Shown here: one piece after another, positions 7,228 through 14,188 of the stretch
How the letters are laid out: each line of letters opens with the position of its first letter
How positions within the stretch are numbered: the first letter of the stretch is position 1
Source: UMGS1052 sp045580005
Lineage (GTDB): Bacteria > Bacillota > Clostridia > Oscillospirales > CAG-382
Assembly: GCA_045580005.1 (NCBI GenBank)
Contig: JAZNMZ010000027.1
Span: 1-19,144 of the forward strand
Direction of reading: 5' to 3'
DNA length: 19,144 bases
Made by a program: the position numbers and the translations under genes
The notes under the pieces: model-generated
Told to the model about the DNA's origin: nothing
Databases searched by the model: none
The model's input: only the letters and a program-made list of their open reading frames with translations

Positions 7228-7914
7228 TTATTTACATACAACTGTTATTCTTATATTTTCACCGGGATATATGGCAATCGGAAGTCTTATAGTAATATAA
7301 TTTTCTCTTGTTATAAAATAGTCTTCTTCACACACTAGCCGACGATTTGCAACACATACGCTATACACATTGCAACTACAAGGCAACTCGTCGGTTACAA
7401 CAACATTTTCGGCTGAAATATTACCGGTATTAGTCAGTTCTATCACATACAGAGTACTGTTGTTCCCACCGCTAAGTATGCGCTTACATGCTGCTATACG
7501 GGCAAACGATGCAATAAGTATTACCTCGTTTGAAGCCTGACCGAGGGGTATTTCGTTACTTGTAAGAATCACCTGATTAGAAAACTCATCTCCTGCGTTA
7601 ATCTCATCGGAAAAACGAGCGAGATATGTTACATATACCGTCTGTCCTATTTCAATCGTTATAGGTAAATCCAAAATTATATTGGTACCACACCTTGCCA
7701 AAAGTTGCTCCGGTGAACCGGGAGGAAAAATGTAGGATGCACTATCTTTTATGTACATAGCTGATGTGGGAAGAAGATGGGTTAATGTGATTCCCGTAAG
7801 CTCTTGCATGCCGCTGTTTTCAATTTTTAATGTAAATTGAATAACATTGCCTGAAGATACACTTTGTGTCACCGTGGAAAGCGTTACATTTGCCGTACCC
7901 GGAGTCAAATCCAT
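7228..7914 (-). CDS. DUF11-type repeat protein, cysteine-rich, no signal peptide
   Basis: A 228-residue, all-beta protein with two repeats of about 110 residues (roughly 1-115 and 125-228) of the DUF11 kind. Each has a FTLKIENSG or YVIELTNTG strand (internal copies of the same motif), an L-x-G-I/V-x-L/V-x-x-x-L-P turn, and a final strand after a G-x-T/N-x-x-V/I-T segment. DUF11 domains usually occur in long secreted adhesins with a signal peptide and a wall anchor. Here there is no signal peptide, no membrane segment and no anchor motif, and seven cysteines occur, five of them in or near the second repeat. ATG 7914 has an AAGGTG site. It stands alone between two terminators. A spore or other intracellularly assembled shell protein would fit but is not shown. 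Confidence 0.8.
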   Translation of the reverse strand: MDLTPGTANVTLSTVTQSVSSGNVIQFTLKIENSGMQELTGITLTHLLPTSAMYIKDSASYIFPPGSPEQLLARCGTNIILDLPITIEIGQTVYVTYLARFSDEINAGDEFSNQVILTSNEIPLGQASNEVILIASFARIAACKRILSGGNNSTLYVIELTNTGNISAENVVVTDELPCSCNVYSVCVANRRLVCEEDYFITRENYITIRLPIAIYPGENIRITVVCK

Positions 7915-7943
7915 AATATCACACCTTATTTTGTTTTTCTTGA

Positions 7944-7958
7944 TGTCATACTATGACA
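7944..7958. promoter_or_regulatory. Perfect palindrome upstream of the DUF11-type gene
   Basis: A seven-base arm TGTCATA, one central base and the mirrored arm TATGACA lie 30 bases upstream of the ATG at 7914. No sigma-A box pair with usual spacing is seen in this gap. The arrangement would suit an operator for a dimeric regulator. The minus-strand reading CATAGTA also resembles the -10 box of sporulation sigma factors G/F, with a poor TGTAAC at -35. Both readings are speculative. Confidence 0.35.
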
Positions 7959-7984
7959 GAAAGACAAAATTTGTTACAGACAAT

Positions 7985-8018
7985 AAAAATACTCCCAAAA
8001 GACAAGTCCTTTGGGAGT
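7985..8018 (-). terminator. Intrinsic terminator of the pgk-tpiA operon
   Basis: A nine-base-pair stem ACTCCCAAA (7991-7999) against TTTGGGAGT (8010-8018), with a ten-base loop, lies 22 bases after the tpiA stop. Reading the minus strand, the stem is followed by ATTTTTATT (7990 downward), a normal U-rich tail. This separates tpiA from the DUF11-type gene. Confidence 0.9.
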
Positions 8019-8039
8019 AAAACTAAGTAAAATTTAAAA

Positions 8040-8807
8040 TTACTGAGCAGCGTCGATGATTACGCCAAAATCAGCAGCTTTGAGCGAAGCGCCGCCGATA
8101 AGACCACCATCTACATTTTCCATAGAAAGAAGCTCTGCAGCGTTGCCTGCGTTCATAGAGCCGCCGTACTGAATAGTAGTAGCGTCAGCAACAGCTTTGC
8201 CGAAAATACCTGCAACTGTATCTCTTACGATACCGCAAGCCTCATCAGCCTGCGCAGATGTAGCTGTCTTGCCTGTACCGATTGCCCAAACAGGCTCGTA
8301 TGCGATGATGATGTTCTTCATCTGCTCTGCTGTAAGGTCCTTGAGTGCCTTCTTTGTCTGCATAGAAAGAATCTCGGCTGTGATGCCGTCTTCTCTTTCG
8401 CCGAGAAGCTCGCCGATACAGAGAATAACGGTAAGACCTGCCTCAAGAGCAGCCTTTGTGCGAAGATTTACAGTTTCGTCTGTTTCACCGAAATACTGTC
8501 TTCTCTCGCTGTGACCTATGATAACATAGTTTACACCAAGCTCAACAAGCATTTCTGCAGAAATCTCGCCTGTATATGCGCCGCTCTTTGCAAAATGTAC
8601 ATTCTGTGCGCCAACCTTGATGTCTGTGCCCTTCGCAGCTTCGATTGCTGCAGGAAGATCAACAAAAGGTACGCATACGATTATGTCGCAGTTCTTCTTG
8701 TTTTCCGCAACAGTCTTAAGCTCTTCGATAAGAGCAACAGCCTGAGCAGGTGTTTTGTTCATTTTCCAGTTACCTGCGATAACTGTTTTTCTCAAATTTC
8801 TGTTCAT
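8040..8807 (-). CDS. tpiA: Triosephosphate isomerase
   Basis: A 255-residue TIM-barrel enzyme that interconverts dihydroxyacetone phosphate and glyceraldehyde 3-phosphate in glycolysis. Catalytic residues are present: K15 in AGNWKMNKT, H99 in IIGHSERR, and E171 in AYEPVWAIGTGK at the base of the flexible loop. The phosphate-binding IQYGGS and GLIGGASL segments near the C-terminus complete the site. The length is normal. ATG 8807 is preceded by AGGAG. It follows pgk by 64 bases that hold a strong hairpin but no clear promoter, and is followed by a terminator, so it is the second gene of a pgk-tpiA operon. gapA, pgm and eno are not in the window. Confidence 0.98.
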   Translation of the reverse strand: MNRNLRKTVIAGNWKMNKTPAQAVALIEELKTVAENKKNCDIIVCVPFVDLPAAIEAAKGTDIKVGAQNVHFAKSGAYTGEISAEMLVELGVNYVIIGHSERRQYFGETDETVNLRTKAALEAGLTVILCIGELLGEREDGITAEILSMQTKKALKDLTAEQMKNIIIAYEPVWAIGTGKTATSAQADEACGIVRDTVAGIFGKAVADATTIQYGGSMNAGNAAELLSMENVDGGLIGGASLKAADFGVIIDAAQ

Positions 8808-8834
8808 TTCAATACTCCTATATTGTTTTTACAG

Positions 8835-8861
8835 ATTGACGGACGAGAGCCGTCCGTCAAT
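8835..8861 (-). other. Intercistronic hairpin between pgk and tpiA
   Basis: A perfect 11-base-pair GC-containing stem (8835-8845 against 8851-8861) with a five-base loop starts 10 bases after the pgk stop. On the transcribed strand it is followed by CTGTAAAAAC, not a run of U, so it does not look like a standard terminator. It may be an RNA processing or stability element that sets different mRNA levels for pgk and tpiA; that role is inference. Confidence 0.75.
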
Positions 8862-8871
8862 ACATAATAAA

Positions 8872-10170
8872 TTATTTATCGTTAAGGCAAGCAATACCGG
8901 GAAGAGCCTTGCCCTCGAGGAACTCAAGAGAAGCGCCGCCGCCTGTCGAGATGTGAGTCATCTTATCGGCATAGCCGAGCTTTTCGACAGCTGCAGCAGA
9001 GTCGCCACCGCCGATGATGGAAATAGCATTACTTTCTGCTACTGCCTTTGCAACAGCGATTGTACCGCCGGCAAAGTTCTTCCATTCGGATACACCCATA
9101 GGGCCGTTCCATACAACTGTACCTGCGTCAGCAATAGTCTTGGAGAAGAGCTCCTGAGTCTTTTCACCAATATCAAGACCCATCCAGCCGTCAGGAATAG
9201 AGTCTGAGTATATTTCCATAAATGTTGTGTTTTCGTCATAATTTCTGCCGATAATGTTATCGACGGGAAGAAGGAAATTCACACCCTTAGCATGAGCCTT
9301 AGCAATAAGGTCACGGGCAAGTTCAAGCTTGTCTTCTTCGCAGATAGAAGTACCTACATTGTTGCCAAAAGCTCTGAAGAATGTATATGCCATACCTCCG
9401 CCGATGATGAGTGTGTCAACCTTTTCGATAAGGTTCTGGATAACACCGATCTTATCGGAAACCTTAGCACCGCCGAGGATTGCAACAAAAGGTCTCTTAG
9501 GATCAGCAAGTGCCTTGCCCATAACAGAAATTTCCTTCTGAATGAGGTAGCCGCAAACAGCTGTGTCAACAAACTCTGTTACGCCTGCTGTTGAGCAGTG
9601 AGCTCTGTGTGCAGAACCGAAAGCGTCGTTAACATATATTTCGCAAAGTGAGGCAAACTCTTTTGAAAGAGTAACATCGTTCTTTGTTTCTCTTGCGTCA
9701 AAGCGAACATTTTCAAGAAGAACTGCCTCACCGTCTTTTAAAGCGGCGATTTTTGCCTTAGCGTCTTCACCGATGATGTCCTTAGCGAATGTTACTTTGC
9801 CATCGAGATACTGGTTGAGTCTGTCTGCAACAGGCTTAAGTGTAAATTTAACGATGTCTTCCTTGAGAGCCTTTGCGATAAGCTCAGCCTTCTTTGCAGC
9901 CTGTTCAGCCTCGGGAAGCTCTGCAACCTTCGCCTTTTCCTTCTTGTCAAGACCGAAGCCCTCTGTAAAGATACCGTGAGGCTTGCCCATGTGTGAGCAG
10001 AGAATAACCTTAGCGCCGTTTTCAAGAAGATACTTGATTGTGGGAAGAGCTTCTACAATTCTCTTGTCACTTGTAATCTGACCGTCCTTGAGCGGAACAT
10101 TAAAGTCACAGCGAACGAGGACTTTTTTGCCAGCAACTGCGATGTCTTCAATTGATTTCTTGTTGTACAT
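8872..10170 (-). CDS. pgk: Phosphoglycerate kinase (with N-domain insertion)
   Basis: A 432-residue enzyme that transfers phosphate from 1,3-bisphosphoglycerate to ADP in glycolysis. The N-terminal substrate site shows RCDFNVPL (20-27) and the conserved SHMGKP segment (59-64). LLENVRF and the arginine-rich basic patch follow, then the nucleotide domain with GGAKVSDKIG and the C-terminal GGGDSAA and STGGGASLEFLEG motifs. It is longer than the usual 390-400 residues: about 35 extra Lys/Glu/Ala-rich residues (about 66-106) lie between GKPHG and the KPVADRL helix. The start is ATG 10170, with GAGGTG six bases upstream; the GTG at 10179 lies inside that site. A strong promoter precedes it and tpiA follows on the same mRNA. 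Confidence 0.97.
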   Translation of the reverse strand: MYNKKSIEDIAVAGKKVLVRCDFNVPLKDGQITSDKRIVEALPTIKYLLENGAKVILCSHMGKPHGIFTEGFGLDKKEKAKVAELPEAEQAAKKAELIAKALKEDIVKFTLKPVADRLNQYLDGKVTFAKDIIGEDAKAKIAALKDGEAVLLENVRFDARETKNDVTLSKEFASLCEIYVNDAFGSAHRAHCSTAGVTEFVDTAVCGYLIQKEISVMGKALADPKRPFVAILGGAKVSDKIGVIQNLIEKVDTLIIGGGMAYTFFRAFGNNVGTSICEEDKLELARDLIAKAHAKGVNFLLPVDNIIGRNYDENTTFMEIYSDSIPDGWMGLDIGEKTQELFSKTIADAGTVVWNGPMGVSEWKNFAGGTIAVAKAVAESNAISIIGGGDSAAAVEKLGYADKMTHISTGGGASLEFLEGKALPGIACLNDK

Positions 10171-10216
10171 TGTCGTCACCTCATATAAATTAAAATTTTA
10201 ACAAACTAACAGGGTA

Positions 10217-10245
10217 ATTATACCATACCTGTAAATATTTTTCAA
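10217..10245 (-). promoter_or_regulatory. Sigma-A promoter of pgk-tpiA
   Basis: On the minus strand, TTGAAA (10240-10245) and TATAAT (10217-10222) are separated by exactly 17 bases, with a TG one base before the -10 box (extended -10). This is close to consensus and would give a leader of about 40 bases before the pgk ATG. No clear terminator for the upstream coaD gene lies before it, so readthrough from coaD is possible. Confidence 0.88.
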
Positions 10246-10298
10246 GCAAATTGATTTCAATTATTTATGCAGAAATAAATATTTACAAAAAATTAATA

Positions 10299-10802
10299 TC
10301 ATCTAACCTTTTTATCAAGAATTTCCTGCAAGAGAACAGCATTTGGAACAAGATAGGAAAAATCCTCATTATACTTTATCATTTCCCTCACAAAGGTTGA
10401 ACTAACAGCAAAATACTCTGGTTTTGACGGCATAAACAGGGTTTCTGTCGGATTTGAGTATTTATACTCGGAAATCTTGTTATATATGCCGAAGAGCTCG
10501 TTTTCATACGAAAAGTCTTTTTCGTTTCTTATTCCTTTTACCTGCACAGCAATACCGTTATTTTTCATATAGTCCACGAGAAGTCGGTTGTCGCAATCAA
10601 CAGTTACATTAGGAATATCCTTTACCGCATCTTTGACAAGAGCCACCCTCTGTTCGATATCAAAAAGAGTCTTCTTTGCCGAGTTGTTTGTAACAAGGAC
10701 AATAATTTCATCAAAAAGAGCCGATGCACGCTTTATAATGTCAAGATGTCCGACGGTTATCGGGTCAAAGCTACCCGGCACAAGCGCTTTGTTATTCATC
10801 AT
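10299..10802 (-). CDS. coaD: Phosphopantetheine adenylyltransferase
   Basis: A 167-residue nucleotidyltransferase for the fourth step of coenzyme A synthesis, joining AMP from ATP to 4'-phosphopantetheine to give dephospho-CoA. The N-terminal PGSFDPITVGH segment (9-19) carries the T/H-x-G-H nucleotide motif. The central VKGIRNEKDF block binds substrate, and the late SSTFVREM segment is the ISSTxxR motif. The length matches bacterial CoaD. The start is placed at ATG 10802 (an adjacent ATG at 10799 is possible), with GGGGAG about eight bases upstream. The start overlaps the end of rsmD by 11 bases. The rsmD-coaD pair is a very common arrangement, with coupled translation. Confidence 0.96.
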   Translation of the reverse strand: MMNNKALVPGSFDPITVGHLDIIKRASALFDEIIVLVTNNSAKKTLFDIEQRVALVKDAVKDIPNVTVDCDNRLLVDYMKNNGIAVQVKGIRNEKDFSYENELFGIYNKISEYKYSNPTETLFMPSKPEYFAVSSTFVREMIKYNEDFSYLVPNAVLLQEILDKKVR

Positions 10803-11370
10803 CACTGTCACTCCCCTTTTCGTTTTTAAATATCGAAACATAGGTTTTGCCATATTTATATTTTTTTATAAAAGTAAGGCCGTGGACATCGCAATCAAGT
10901 CCCTCTGCCCTATCATGCTCACAGACAATAATACAGTCGTCATCAATAATGTCTGTTCTGCACAGCTTTTTGAGTATTTCGTTCTGCATATCCTTGCTGT
11001 ATGGGGGATCAAGAAAGATAAGACCAAACTTTTCTCTGCCGTTTGCTGACTTGAGATACTCGCTGTAATCCTGGCGTGCAATACGGCATTTTTTCATAAG
11101 ATTAGTCTTTTTTGCGTTGTTCTTTATTACCTCTATCGCCTTGTCACTCTCATCAATAATAACGGCACTGTCAGCACCTCTTGACAAAGCCTCAAGGGCA
11201 AGCTGTCCACTCCCTGCAAAAAGGTCAAGCACGCGTTTATCCGCCACCTCAAACTGTATAGCGCTGAAAACGCCCTCTTTTACGCGCTCGGATGTCGGTC
11301 TTGTAATATCCTCTCCGTCGAGTGTCTCAAGCTTCACACCGCGAGCAGTACCTGTAATTATTCTCATCAT
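10792..11370 (-). CDS. rsmD: 16S rRNA (guanine-966-N2)-methyltransferase RsmD
   Basis: A 192-residue class I methyltransferase that modifies G966 (E. coli numbering) of 16S rRNA in the assembling 30S subunit. The N-terminal RIITGTARGVKL segment and RPTSERVKEGVFSAI (24-38) are typical of RsmD. The SAM motif LDLFAGSG is at 48-55, and the DPPY catalytic motif for amino-group methylation is at 121-124. The start ATG 11370 has a GGGGTG site; a second ATG follows at once. It lies 15 bases after uvrC and overlaps coaD by 11, so the three form one operon. No oddities seen. Confidence 0.96.
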   Translation of the reverse strand: MMRIITGTARGVKLETLDGEDITRPTSERVKEGVFSAIQFEVADKRVLDLFAGSGQLALEALSRGADSAVIIDESDKAIEVIKNNAKKTNLMKKCRIARQDYSEYLKSANGREKFGLIFLDPPYSKDMQNEILKKLCRTDIIDDDCIIVCEHDRAEGLDCDVHGLTFIKKYKYGKTYVSIFKNEKGSDSDDE

Positions 11371-11385
11371 ACAAATTCACCCCTG

Positions 11386-13230
11386 TTACTTATTTCCGCG
11401 GAAATAATTTACTATATTTTTTGCAGTATCAGTATTTATCCCTTTTACCGCTGTAAGTTCCTCAACGCTTGCTTTTTTAACAGCGCTGAGTGTCTTAAAG
11501 TGCTTCATGATATCTTTTGCTCTTGACTTTCCCACGCCTTTGATTTCTTCAAGTGAGGACTTCTTTACATTCTTGCGTCGGGATGAATCCATTCTCGAAA
11601 AAGTATATCTGTGTACCTCTTCCTGAATTTTGTAAATAAAAGTAAAAATATCCTGTATCTTGGCAATATCAATCTCGTTTTCACCGTCTGTTAAAGTTCT
11701 TGTCTTGTGAAAAGAGTCCTTTATCATACCGAACACAGCTACAGGGAGCTCTGAGCTATCAATTACAGGCTTTACGACCGAAAGATGGCCTATTCCTCCA
11801 TCTATCAGAATAAGGTCAGGTAGTGCCGAGAACGATTCGTCAGCGCCTTGCTCCCCGACCGCGCTTTTGTATCTATCAATTCTTCGTGAGATTGCCTCAC
11901 GCATGGCTGAGTAGTCATCTATACCCGAAACAGTCTTTATTGCAAACGAACGGTAGTCTTTCTTTTTAAAATTTCCGTCCTCGACAACTATCATGCCGGC
12001 GTACATGCTCTGAGTGCCATGGTTTGAAATATCGTACGCTTCGATTCTTGACGGAACACTGTCAATACCTAGCAGTTCTCCGAGATGTATGAGCACCTTG
12101 ATGTTGCGGTTAACATTTTCAGAATACTGGAGTGCTGCCTGTCTTGCATTTTCGCAGGCAAGATTGGTAAGATCATGTTTTACACCCTTTTGAGGAACTG
12201 ACACTTCGACCCGTCTTTCGCTTTTTGAATTTAAATATTCACTTATACTCTTCAGCCGCTCATGTCCTACATCAAAAGACAAAAGGAGACTTTTGGGGAT
12301 ATATTCCCTGTTTTGATAGTATCTCATTAAAAGGTCGCACATAGCCTCGTCATCCGACAGCTCGTCAGGCGAAAAGAAAATCTGCTCCTTATCAATAAGT
12401 CTTCCTGCTCTTATAAAAAGTACGGCTATTACACATAGAGTTTCACCCTCATATACACCGAATACATCTCTGTCATTATCAAGTGATGAAACTATCTTTT
12501 GATTCTCATTGAGCTTCTCGAGAGCTGCGATTCTGTCCCTGTACTGAGCTGCGGCTTCAAACTTAAGCTCATCGGAGGCTTTTTGCATTTTCTCGCGAAG
12601 GTTATGAAGTATTCTGATATAGTCGCCTTTGAGAAAATCTTCAGCCTCGCTCATTATACTTTTATATTCCTGCGAGCTGATATTGCCGGTACAAGGTGCG
12701 CAGCACTTACCGATATGATAATTAAGGCACGGGCGGCAGACACTCTTGCCCTCGTAAAACTTCTTTCCGCAGGAGGCTATTTTAAAGGTCTTGCGTACCG
12801 TTTCGATAATATCTGTTACTGCCTTTGACGAAGTGTATGGTCCGAAATACTTGCCCTTGTCGTTCTTTCTCGTACGAGAGAGCATAATATGCGGGTACTC
12901 GGAGTTTGTAATCTTTACATAAGGATAAGATTTGGCGTCCTTTAGCTTAATATTATACTTCGGATTATGACGCTTGATAAGCTCGTTTTCGAGAATAAGC
13001 GCCTCTGTCTCGGTATCAGTATATACACAGGTAAAGTCGCATATATGCTCAACAAGCTTGGCTGTTTTGACATTTAGTCTTTCGGGCTCCTGAAAGTAGG
13101 AGGATACTCTGTTTCTGAGGCTTTTTGACTTGCCGACATAAATAATCTTTTCATTCTTGTCCTTCATCATATATACACCGGGTGCATATGGAAGAAGCTT
13201 TACTTTTTCTATAAGTTCTTCTCTCGTCAA
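11386..13230 (-). CDS. uvrC: Excinuclease ABC subunit C
   Basis: A 614-residue nuclease that makes both cuts around a DNA lesion during nucleotide excision repair after UvrA/UvrB loading. Domains in order: GIY-YIG 3'-cutting nuclease (PGVY 17-20, YVGKSKSLRNRV 31-42), a cysteine cluster (C154, C165, C168, C176, C177, C180) of the type reported to hold an iron-sulfur cluster in UvrC, and the UVR motif that binds UvrB (about 200-235). The RNase H-like 5'-cutting domain follows (AYDISN, LILIDGG, FHKTRTL), then two C-terminal helix-hairpin-helix motifs. The start is TTG 13230, chosen because a very strong GGAGGTGAGG site precedes it; the longer frame upstream runs through a terminator hairpin. It is first in uvrC-rsmD-coaD. 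Confidence 0.97.
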   Translation of the reverse strand: MTREELIEKVKLLPYAPGVYMMKDKNEKIIYVGKSKSLRNRVSSYFQEPERLNVKTAKLVEHICDFTCVYTDTETEALILENELIKRHNPKYNIKLKDAKSYPYVKITNSEYPHIMLSRTRKNDKGKYFGPYTSSKAVTDIIETVRKTFKIASCGKKFYEGKSVCRPCLNYHIGKCCAPCTGNISSQEYKSIMSEAEDFLKGDYIRILHNLREKMQKASDELKFEAAAQYRDRIAALEKLNENQKIVSSLDNDRDVFGVYEGETLCVIAVLFIRAGRLIDKEQIFFSPDELSDDEAMCDLLMRYYQNREYIPKSLLLSFDVGHERLKSISEYLNSKSERRVEVSVPQKGVKHDLTNLACENARQAALQYSENVNRNIKVLIHLGELLGIDSVPSRIEAYDISNHGTQSMYAGMIVVEDGNFKKKDYRSFAIKTVSGIDDYSAMREAISRRIDRYKSAVGEQGADESFSALPDLILIDGGIGHLSVVKPVIDSSELPVAVFGMIKDSFHKTRTLTDGENEIDIAKIQDIFTFIYKIQEEVHRYTFSRMDSSRRKNVKKSSLEEIKGVGKSRAKDIMKHFKTLSAVKKASVEELTAVKGINTDTAKNIVNYFRGNK

Positions 13231-13233
13231 ATA

Positions 13234-13243
13234 CCTCACCTCC
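13234..13243 (-). promoter_or_regulatory. Strong ribosome site that fixes the TTG start of uvrC
   Basis: GGAGGTGAGG reads on the minus strand, with the GGAGG core eight bases before TTG 13228-13230. It rules out the longer N-terminus in the same frame, whose extra codons come from the hairpin of the preceding terminator. The site begins only four bases after the T-run of that terminator. Confidence 0.85.
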
Positions 13244-13247
13244 CTGT

Positions 13248-13287
13248 AAAAAAATAAAGAAGTCATTCCAGTTTTAATGACTTCTTT
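13248..13287 (-). terminator. Intrinsic terminator of ptsH
   Basis: A perfect 12-base-pair stem, AAAGAAGTCATT (13256-13267) against its complement (13276-13287), with an eight-base loop. On the minus strand it is followed by A and seven T (13248-13254). It begins 34 bases after the ptsH stop and ends only about 17 bases before the uvrC start codon. Confidence 0.93.
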
Positions 13288-13321
13288 AGCAGACATAATT
13301 TATATTTTCACTGCCGAGAAA

Positions 13322-13585
13322 TCATTCGGGAAAACCGCTCTCGACAAGCTCTGTAAGACCGCTGAGTGCTTCTGCCTCATCAGGACCGTCAGCAATCAGA
13401 GTAATTTGTGTTCCCTGTGTAATAGCGAGTGACAAAACGCCAAGTAAGCTCTTTGCATTGGCTCTTCTGTCTCCGCACTCCACCCAGATAGAACTCTTGA
13501 AGGAATTTGCCTTCTGAATAAAAAATGTCGCAGGTCTGGCGTGAAGTCCAACGCTGTTCTTTATGCTGATCTCTTTTGATGTCAT
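13322..13585 (-). CDS. ptsH: HPr family phosphocarrier protein
   Basis: An 87-residue HPr. In the sugar phosphotransferase system it carries phosphate from enzyme I to the sugar-specific EIIA units. In Firmicutes it is also phosphorylated on Ser46 by HPr kinase to act with CcpA in catabolite control. H15 is present in GLHARPAT and S46 in KSLLGVL, so both sites are intact and this is not a Crh-type protein lacking the histidine. The start is ATG 13585 with AAGGAG; upstream in-frame codons have no ribosome site. The gene is monocistronic, with its own promoter and terminator and no ptsI next to it. Whether this strain uses it for transport or only for regulation cannot be told here. Confidence 0.93.
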   Translation of the reverse strand: MTSKEISIKNSVGLHARPATFFIQKANSFKSSIWVECGDRRANAKSLLGVLSLAITQGTQITLIADGPDEAEALSGLTELVESGFPE

Positions 13586-13622
13586 TACGAAACTCCTTAA
13601 CACAAATGCTGTATTTTTAATA

Positions 13623-13651
13623 ATTATAACAAATTAGATCAATAAAATCAA
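13623..13651 (-). promoter_or_regulatory. Sigma-A promoter of ptsH
   Basis: TTGATT (13646-13651) and TATAAT (13623-13628) on the minus strand are separated by 17 bases, with a TG-containing spacer end. Transcription would start about 30 bases before the ptsH ATG at 13585. Confidence 0.87.
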
Positions 13652-13680
13652 GAGTTTTTTTCAAATTCAACAAAATAACT

Positions 13681-13708
13681 AAAACATATATATAATTTAT
13701 TATGTTTT
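13681..13708 (-). terminator. Weak candidate terminator after the rimM operon
   Basis: An AT-only eight-base-pair stem, AAAACATA (13681-13688) against TATGTTTT (13701-13708), overlaps the stop codon of the last gene. The tail on the minus strand is only moderately T-rich. No better terminator is seen before the ptsH promoter, so the operon may end here or run on into ptsH. Confidence 0.35.
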
Positions 13709-14185
13709 GTCTGTTGTTTCAACATATTTCAGCAGTGCTGTAAACTCAGAATTTTCGGTATACAGTCTGTATACCTGACCGGGAGCCACAAACAAATGTC
13801 CGTTTAAATATCTGCCTAACTCGTCACTCTTGCCGCTGCCGACAATCTTTACAGTTACAATTTCGGCGTTTTGCTTTTCGACATAAGAAAGCTCACCGTT
13901 ATGTCCTATCTGATATTCGTACTTGGGGAGAAATGAGATACTTGCCACCGTTCCCGCTTCTTCCGAGCTGTTTTCAAAATACACAACATCTCCCACATTG
14001 ACAGCGTTGTGATCTATCTCTTCGGTTTCTATAACAAGAGTGATATCCTGATATACAAATGTACTCTCAAGCTTCTCTGCAAGAGGCTGTCTTAGGAAAA
14101 GTCCAAAAAGCACGGCAAGAATTCCGAGTAGTATTATCAGGTCTACAAATGTAAAGAACCTTATTTTGTTATTTGTTTCAGGCAT
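13700..14185 (-). CDS. DUF4330-like single-pass membrane protein (second of two paralogues)
   Basis: A 161-residue protein with a short cytosolic N-terminus (about 1-13), one hydrophobic anchor (about 14-31) and a beta-rich domain outside the membrane. The domain has an EETxxIDHN-VNVGD segment, an AGTVASISF strand and a G-x-YLNG-x-LFVAPGQVY segment. These align by eye with the preceding protein (IKSGD, IGTVKDVKF, NGFDLYNGMQLIF), so the two are tandem paralogues. The style matches DUF4330 proteins, which have no known function. It starts three bases after its neighbour's stop, with GGGG upstream of ATG 14185. The link to the polymerase-like gene upstream suggests work on a surface polymer, which is inference. 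Confidence 0.75.
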   Translation of the reverse strand: MPETNNKIRFFTFVDLIILLGILAVLFGLFLRQPLAEKLESTFVYQDITLVIETEEIDHNAVNVGDVVYFENSSEEAGTVASISFLPKYEYQIGHNGELSYVEKQNAEIVTVKIVGSGKSDELGRYLNGHLFVAPGQVYRLYTENSEFTALLKYVETTDKT

Positions 14186-14188
14186 ATT

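Noticed and set aside
7085..7240. Riboswitch or leader between convergent genes
   Set aside because: The only structure is a perfect stem with a five-base loop after both stop codons, best read as a shared terminator.
8511..9207. Plus-strand frames (118 and 150 residues) spanning the pgk-tpiA junction
   Set aside because: They are antisense to two certain glycolytic genes, share no family pattern and lack ribosome sites.
10250..10298. Terminator for coaD in the AT-rich gap before the pgk promoter
   Set aside because: Only short A/T stems (six pairs or fewer, interrupted) are present; too weak to call.
13231..13296. Longer uvrC N-terminus of 22 extra residues starting at 13296
   Set aside because: These codons come from the ptsH terminator stem and T-run; the strong ribosome site and TTG at 13230 give the normal UvrC N-terminus.
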